Below are positions 6,685 through 11,010 of a stretch of DNA of 11,010 nucleotides, one piece after another. Every line of letters starts with the position of its first letter. The stretch's first letter is position 1. Source of the DNA: Sporichthyaceae bacterium (GTDB taxonomy: Bacteria > Actinomycetota > Actinomycetes > JACCYY01); assembly GCA_013696235.1 (NCBI GenBank), contig JACCYY010000323.1:1-11010 (forward strand), in the 5' to 3' direction. The translations under genes were made by a program, and so were the position numbers. The notes below the pieces were generated by a model. The model was not told the DNA's origin. It saw nothing but the letters and a program-made list of their open reading frames with translations, and ran no database searches.

Positions 6685-7782
6685 GTGGGTGGGAGCAACG
6701 CGGCGGCGATCACGGTGGTCGTCGTCACCTGGGAGGGCGCGAACCTGCTGCCGGCGTGCCTGGACGCGATCATGACCCAGACGCTCGGGCCGGATCTCGT
6801 CGACGTCCTTGTCGTCGACAACGCCTCGACCGACGCGACGGCCGAGGTGCTGCGGCGGTATCCGGCGGTCCGGGTCGTGACGAGCCGGCGCAACCTCGGC
6901 TTCGCCGGCGGCGTAGCGCTCGCGCAGCGGCAGGTGGCGACGCCGTACGCCGCGCTGGTCAACAACGACGCCGAGCTGGCCCCGGACGCGCTCGAGCGCA
7001 TGCTCGCGGTCGTCGACGGGCCAGGTGGCGAGCGGGTCGGCGCGGTCACCGCTCGCGTCCTCCTGGCCGAGCGTTTTGCACCGGCGCCGGGCGCCGGGCC
7101 GGACCAGTCCGGCGTGGTCACGGCCTCCGACGGCAGCACGTTCCGTCCGGCAGTGGACGGCCGGGTGGACCTGCTCAACTCGACCGGCAACGTCGTCCGT
7201 ACGGACGGGTTCGGGCAGGACCGCGACTGGCTCGCCGTCGACGACGGCTCGCGCGCGTCCGGGCACGTGTTCGGCTTCACCGGCGCGGCGGCCCTGCTCC
7301 GCGTGGCCGCCATCGCAGATGCGGGGGGCATCGACGACCGGTTCTTCATGTACTACGAGGACACCGATCTGTCGTGGCGCATGCGCCTGGCCGGCTGGGA
7401 GGTGCGCTACGAGGCCGGCGCGGTCGTCCGCCACCAGCACTCGAGGTCCAGCCGCGAGGGCTCCACGCTGTTCCGTTTCCACGACGACCGCAACCGGCTG
7501 CTCACGCTGACCAAGGACGCCAGCCGCGGGCTTGCGCTCCGCGCAGTCGCGCGGTACCCGCTCACGGCAATGTCCGTCGTCACCCGCTCGGACCATCGCG
7601 GCGCGGATGCCGGTGTCCGGGCAAAGGTCCTCGCGTCGTACCTCCGGATGCTGCCGGGGACGCTTCGTCGACGTCGCGAGATCGGCCGGCTCGCCGCGGT
7701 CCGCGGCATCACCCGCCGGCAGGTCGAAGCCCTGCTGGTGCCGGTGCCGAGCCGGCCGACCGGCGCCTACCGCCGGAGCTGA
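6685..7782 (+). CDS. GT2-family glycosyltransferase, WbbL/rhamnosyltransferase-like
   Basis: An inverting GT-A-fold enzyme that adds a sugar from a nucleotide donor to a lipid-linked or growing glycan in the cytoplasm. The 365 residues show TVVVVTWEGAN (10-20), the nucleotide-binding VVDNASTD (43-50), NLGFAGG (70-76), the metal-binding NNDAEL (93-98, DXD-equivalent), FTGAAALLR (198-206), and YYEDTDLSWR (223-232) with the acidic residues expected to hold the catalytic base, followed by RHQH (249-252). This set is typical of WbbL-like rhamnosyl- or galactofuranosyltransferases. An insertion of about 60 residues (130-190) separates the metal site from the acceptor region. No transmembrane helix is visible, so it is not a CsbB/DPM-type polyprenyl-phosphate sugar synthase. 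I chose the GTG because it follows the -10 box and starts just before the first beta strand; upstream in-frame codons run opposite the YfhO N terminus. Confidence 0.9.
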   Translation: MGGSNAAAITVVVVTWEGANLLPACLDAIMTQTLGPDLVDVLVVDNASTDATAEVLRRYPAVRVVTSRRNLGFAGGVALAQRQVATPYAALVNNDAELAPDALERMLAVVDGPGGERVGAVTARVLLAERFAPAPGAGPDQSGVVTASDGSTFRPAVDGRVDLLNSTGNVVRTDGFGQDRDWLAVDDGSRASGHVFGFTGAAALLRVAAIADAGGIDDRFFMYYEDTDLSWRMRLAGWEVRYEAGAVVRHQHSRSSREGSTLFRFHDDRNRLLTLTKDASRGLALRAVARYPLTAMSVVTRSDHRGADAGVRAKVLASYLRMLPGTLRRRREIGRLAAVRGITRRQVEALLVPVPSRPTGAYRRS

Positions 7783-10307
7783 GGGGCTGACTCCGGACGG
7801 CCCAGCCGCTCGCGGACGAGCCGGGTGATCCGCCCGGCCGCCCGTCTGGACACCTCTCGCACGCCACCCTGGCGCAGGTAGTCCCGCGCCAGGGCCACGT
7901 CCTCGCGGATCGACGGCCGGGAGGAGTCCAGGAACGCGCGCGGCATGCCGACCGCCGCCTCGCCGAGCTCGACGGCCAGGTCCGGGGCCCGGCGCGGGTT
8001 GCGGCAGAACTCCAGCAGCGGCTGCATGACCTTGGACCAGGTGAAGCTGCGCGCGACCTCACGGCTGCGCTTGGAGCAGCGCGCGGCCAGGTCCTCGTCG
8101 TCGAGCAGCTGGAACAGCGCCTCCTCGAGGCCGTCGATGTCTCCGGCCGCGACCGAGAACCCGAGCCCTTCGGCCTCGACCAGGTCACCGAACGTGTCGC
8201 CGCTCGTCGTGACGATCGGCAGGCCGGCCCAGAGGTAGTCCAGGATCCGCGTCCGGAACGAGAACGCGGTCTCCACGTGCTGCAGGTGGCAGCTCACGCC
8301 GATGTCTGCGTCGAGGAGGTAGTTCCCGCGACGTTCGTACGGGACCCAGTCGTCGTTGAAGAAGACGTGCTTGTTCGTGAGCCCGAGCCGGTCGGAGAGC
8401 GACACTGCAGTGGTCGCCATGCGCATCTCCGGCACGTCCGGGTTCGGGTGTCGCATCCCGAGGAAGAACAGGCGCACGTCGGGACGGCGCTCACGCAGGC
8501 GATCGACCGCGCGGATCAGCGTCAGCGGGTCGAACCAGTTGTAGACACCGCCACCCCACAAGATCACCTTGTCGTCGGCACCGATGCCGGGGACGACGCC
8601 CTTGATCGCCGGTGCGGTCCGGACCGGTGCGGCGTCGTTGAGCCCGAACGGGACGACCGCCAGCAGCGTTTCGAGGTTCTCGTCGTCGTCGTAGGTCTCC
8701 GGGTTGATCCGGCCCAGCCCGGCCAGCTGGCCGAGCCAGAAGTCGCGCTGCTTGGGCGAGGCGCAGAGCATGAAGTCGGCCCGCTCGAGCTGGTTGTTCA
8801 GCGCGGCCACGCAGTCCTTGAGGGTCTGGTGCCGGAACGCCTCGGACTGGTCCTTGGTCTGCTCGAGCACCTCGAGGTGGAACGGGTCGTAGATGTCGGC
8901 GACCAGGACCTTCGTGCTGCGCCGCAGCCACGGGTGCAGGGTGAGCAGCAGGCCCTGGAAGATCAGCACGTCGCACCACTGCTCGAGCCGCCGCAGGTCG
9001 CGGCCGGAGACCGACCGGGTCTCGAAGTCCGGGCTGTCGATGCTGCAGGTCCCGGTGGTGGCGAGCTCGACGTCGTGCTCGGCCGACAGCGCCGAGGCGA
9101 TCTCCCAGGCCCGGATCGCGGGGCCGGCCATGCGGGCCCCGAGCGGCTCGCCGGTGACGATCGCGATCCGGCGCCGGCGCGTGAACATGTGCTCGACGTC
9201 GAAGGCCTGGACGAGGGCTGCGTAGCCCTCGAGGTAGCGCGCCTCCGGGTAGGCCGGCTCCAGCGCCTGGCGGAACAGCGGGATCAGGTCGACGTCCTGG
9301 CGGACCCGGGCCGCCTGGATCGTGCGGCGGTCCTCTGCCAGCCCCGGCAGCCGCTCGACGAAGTGGTCGATCGCGTACGCGCCGGTGAGCGTGTCCTTGT
9401 CCAGCTCGATCCGCTGCGACTCGTCGCCCGGCGAGCGCTGCAGGTCCAGCGCGGTCGGGTCGTCACCGCCGCGCGAGATCCCGCGCCGCACTGCCAGCGC
9501 CATCGCCGCCGGCAGCGCCCGGGCCAGCGCCTCGTCGCCGTAGTTCTTGTACAGGGACATCAGCGCATTCCGCTCGAGCAGGTAGTGCTCACGGAACTTG
9601 CCGTACCGGTCGATCGTGACGTGGTGGCGGTGGTAGGCGATCGAGCCGGGCACGTAGCGGACCCGGTGCCCGAGCAGATTGAGCCGCCAGCCGAGGTCGA
9701 CGTCCTCGTAGAACATGAAGAACCGCTCGTCGAACCCGCCGACGCCGAGGAAGACCTCGGTACGGACGAACATCGCCGCGCCCGTCGCGAACAGGACGTT
9801 CTTCGGGTGGTCGAAGTCGGCGGAGTCGGGCCGACCGACCTCGCGCTTGTAGCCCATGCCGAACCACGTGAGCGAGCCGTCGACGTAGTCGATGAGCTCG
9901 CCGTCCCAGTCCAGCACCTTGCTCGCGACGCAGGCGACCTCGGGGTCGGCCTCGAGCTCGGCGATCGCCTCGCGCACCCAGGCCGAGTGCGGCCGGGCGT
10001 CGTTGTTGATCAGGCCGACGTACTCGCCGGTCGCGCCCGCCACGCCGAGGTTCATGCCACCGGCGAACCCGGTGTTGCGTTCGGAGACCACCATGCGCAC
10101 GCCCGGAACCGCGGCGGTGATCTCCTCGACGCTCCCGTCACCGGAGTCGTTGTCCACGCAGATGATCTCGAGCCGGTCCTTGGGCCAGTCGAGCTCCTCG
10201 ACCGCCCGCAGGCACGCGATGGTGTCAGCGGCGCCCTGGTAGTTGAGCACGATGACCGAGACGACATCGGAACGGAGGGCACGGGCGGCGTCCTGGCGTT
10301 GCAGCAT
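7767..10307 (-). CDS. Bifunctional glycosyltransferase: N-terminal GT2 fused to C-terminal GT4-like domain
   Basis: Probably adds two successive sugars, or initiates and extends, in assembly of the glycan exported by the adjacent ABC transporter. The 846 residues begin with a GT2 domain (about 14-290): VSVIVLNYQG (16-25), VDNDSGDGS (51-59), NTGFAGG (78-84), the metal site NNDA (101-104), and FYEDVDLGWR (199-208) followed by a His-rich YHRHH. A linker of about 90 residues leads to a GT-B-type half (about 377-770): RRIAIVTGEPLGARMAGPA, VLVADIYDP, ILWGGGVYNWFDP (582-594), and ETAFSFRTRILDYLWAGLP (679-697). In the last motif Asp690 aligns with the second Glu of the usual EX7E and the first Glu is not at its normal position. 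The ATG at 10307 is preceded by GAGGAG; GTGs at 10337 (overlapping the upstream stop as GTGA) and 10358 are weaker options. It lies 26 bp after the ATPase gene and is very likely co-transcribed with it. Confidence 0.9.
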   Translation of the reverse strand: MLQRQDAARALRSDVVSVIVLNYQGAADTIACLRAVEELDWPKDRLEIICVDNDSGDGSVEEITAAVPGVRMVVSERNTGFAGGMNLGVAGATGEYVGLINNDARPHSAWVREAIAELEADPEVACVASKVLDWDGELIDYVDGSLTWFGMGYKREVGRPDSADFDHPKNVLFATGAAMFVRTEVFLGVGGFDERFFMFYEDVDLGWRLNLLGHRVRYVPGSIAYHRHHVTIDRYGKFREHYLLERNALMSLYKNYGDEALARALPAAMALAVRRGISRGGDDPTALDLQRSPGDESQRIELDKDTLTGAYAIDHFVERLPGLAEDRRTIQAARVRQDVDLIPLFRQALEPAYPEARYLEGYAALVQAFDVEHMFTRRRRIAIVTGEPLGARMAGPAIRAWEIASALSAEHDVELATTGTCSIDSPDFETRSVSGRDLRRLEQWCDVLIFQGLLLTLHPWLRRSTKVLVADIYDPFHLEVLEQTKDQSEAFRHQTLKDCVAALNNQLERADFMLCASPKQRDFWLGQLAGLGRINPETYDDDENLETLLAVVPFGLNDAAPVRTAPAIKGVVPGIGADDKVILWGGGVYNWFDPLTLIRAVDRLRERRPDVRLFFLGMRHPNPDVPEMRMATTAVSLSDRLGLTNKHVFFNDDWVPYERRGNYLLDADIGVSCHLQHVETAFSFRTRILDYLWAGLPIVTTSGDTFGDLVEAEGLGFSVAAGDIDGLEEALFQLLDDEDLAARCSKRSREVARSFTWSKVMQPLLEFCRNPRRAPDLAVELGEAAVGMPRAFLDSSRPSIREDVALARDYLRQGGVREVSRRAAGRITRLVRERLGRPESAPQLRR
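7773..7796. terminator. Possible bidirectional terminator hairpin at the convergent GT2/fusion gene ends
   Basis: CCGGAG (7773-7778) and CTCCGG (7791-7796) can form a perfect 6-bp stem around a 12-nt loop that contains the GT2 stop codon. It sits where the two convergent genes overlap, so it could serve both directions. It has no T-tract and the stem is short for a GC-rich genome, so the call is tentative. A second hairpin (GCCGG 7751-7755, CCGGC 7760-7764) lies just inside the GT2 gene. Confidence 0.25.
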
Positions 10308-10310
10308 GGT

Positions 10311-10316
10311 CTCCTC
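10311..10316 (-). promoter_or_regulatory. Ribosome-binding site that sets the start of the GT2-GT4 fusion gene
   Basis: On the minus strand GAGGAG ends 3 nt before the ATG at 10307, with GAGG at 5 nt. The longer candidates, GTG at 10337 or 10358, have no comparable site, so the ATG is preferred. Confidence 0.6.
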
Positions 10317-10333
10317 GTCACCGGGTCGGCGGG

Positions 10334-11010
10334 TCACTCGGTGGTCAGGTTCTGCCACGCACCGCCCAGGCTCACGATGCCACCGGACTCGCGCGGCGTG
10401 CCGTGGTCGACGTCGAACCGTGCGCTGCGGCGGATGAAGTCGTACGTGTGCTGGGTCGTGAAGTCGACGATGGATGCGTGCAGGTCGTAGGTCCCGGGCA
10501 AGAGCATAAGGCGCGGGACCGCGAGCTCGACCAGCCCGGCCCCGACGATGCGATCCGGGACGTAGTCCGCGTCACGCGTGTTCGAGGCCCAGACGTACAC
10601 GCCGTCGAGCGTCTCCAGGGCCAGCCCGAAGACCGGTCGCTCGATCGGCTGGTCGGCGCGGAACGTGATCCGGATCGTGACCTGGTCGCCGGTGCGAGCG
10701 GCCGTGGTCGGTGCTCCGTGCGCGTCGAGCACCTCGAGCCGCTCGATCGTGGCCTCGCCCGACCCCCACCTGGTGGAGCCGTCGACGCTGGTCACCCGGT
10801 CGACGTGTGTGGAGTCGGTGTACTCGTCGACGAGCTGGTCGGGCTTGCCGACGGCGAGCAGCCGGCCGTGCTCCAGCCAGGCCACCTGGTCGCACATCGA
10901 GCGCATCGTCTCGGTGGCGTGGCTCACGATCACGACGGTCTTGCCCTGCGCCCGGAAGTCGGCGAACTTCTCCATGCACTTGGCCTGGAAGCTCGCGTCC
11001 CCGACCGCAA
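10334..11010 (-). CDS. Wzt-type ABC transporter ATPase, C-terminal part (5' end beyond the window)
   Basis: ATP-binding subunit of an ABC exporter for a finished polysaccharide, working with a Wzm-like permease that would lie outside the window. Only the C-terminal part is here, but it reads without break into the right edge. It shows AVGDASFQAKCMEKF just after the Walker B region, including the D-loop (VGDASF), then VVIVSHATETM with the H-loop His, and EHGRLLAVG. After about 60 residues of ATPase comes a beta-rich domain starting at TRWGSGEATIERLEVLD and including RTGDQVTIRITF, LPGTYDLHASI and a closing GGAW. This matches the Wzt C-terminal carbohydrate-binding domain, which recognises the modified non-reducing end in some O-antigen systems. 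The Met at 10975 lies inside the ATPase domain and is not the start. The stop is 26 bp before the fusion glycosyltransferase, indicating one operon. Confidence 0.9.
   Translation of the reverse strand, partial: AVGDASFQAKCMEKFADFRAQGKTVVIVSHATETMRSMCDQVAWLEHGRLLAVGKPDQLVDEYTDSTHVDRVTSVDGSTRWGSGEATIERLEVLDAHGAPTTAARTGDQVTIRITFRADQPIERPVFGLALETLDGVYVWASNTRDADYVPDRIVGAGLVELAVPRLMLLPGTYDLHASIVDFTTQHTYDFIRRSARFDVDHGTPRESGGIVSLGGAWQNLTTE

Noticed and set aside
6643..7596. N-terminal extension of the YfhO frame by 318 residues
   Set aside because: It runs antisense through the GT2 gene, whose catalytic motifs are intact, and reads as low-complexity sequence; a start at 6642 or 6621 is far more likely.
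8277..10490. 737-residue open frame on the + strand
   Set aside because: Antisense to the fusion glycosyltransferase and the ATPase end; composition is biased and mirrors the real codons. The opposite strand has clear GT2 and GT4 motifs.
1..11010. tRNA, rRNA, CRISPR, insertion sequences, attachment sites
   Set aside because: Reading both strands I saw no cloverleaf-like gap sequence, direct-repeat array, transposase motif or terminal inverted repeats; nearly all bases are explained by coding genes.

Overview
The window is about 70% GC, codes on both strands, has short intergenic gaps, GTG starts and apparently leaderless promoters, and carries a PknB-like receptor-kinase tail. This points to a high-GC actinobacterium, probably a soil genus related to Nocardioides, Kribbella or Streptomyces. 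The genus cannot be fixed from the sequence alone.

Left part (1-2707, + strand): the C-terminal part of a membrane-anchored protein, most likely the extracellular tail of a Ser/Thr protein kinase, is followed after 34 bp by a 661-residue VLCAD-like acyl-CoA dehydrogenase. The acyl-CoA dehydrogenase gene appears to be transcribed without a leader, from a -10 box (TAACAT) that overlaps a TACT-N4-AGTA inverted repeat. That layout is typical of a repressor operator.

Right part (2745-11010): a surface-polysaccharide locus. It holds a GT4 glycosyltransferase (+), a 957-residue YfhO-type GT-C membrane glycosyltransferase (-), a soluble WbbL-like GT2 (+), an 846-residue GT2-GT4 fusion (-), and the C-terminal end of a Wzt-type ABC exporter ATPase with its carbohydrate-binding domain (-). 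The strands alternate. The GT4 and YfhO genes overlap tail to tail by 59 bp, the GT2 and fusion genes overlap tail to tail by 16 bp, and YfhO and GT2 share a 42-bp head-to-head promoter region. The ATPase and fusion genes form an operon with a 26-bp gap, reading leftward from beyond the right edge.

Working model (inference): cytoplasmic GT2, GT4 and fusion enzymes build a lipid-linked glycan, the Wzm/Wzt ABC transporter exports it, recognising it through the Wzt C-terminal domain, and the YfhO protein adds a sugar outside the membrane from a polyprenyl-phosphate donor made elsewhere. I saw no RNA gene, mobile element, CRISPR array or phage gene. No gap between genes exceeds 45 bp. I found no clearly new system; the most distinctive items are the fusion enzyme with its non-canonical GT4 half and the compact, alternating gene layout.
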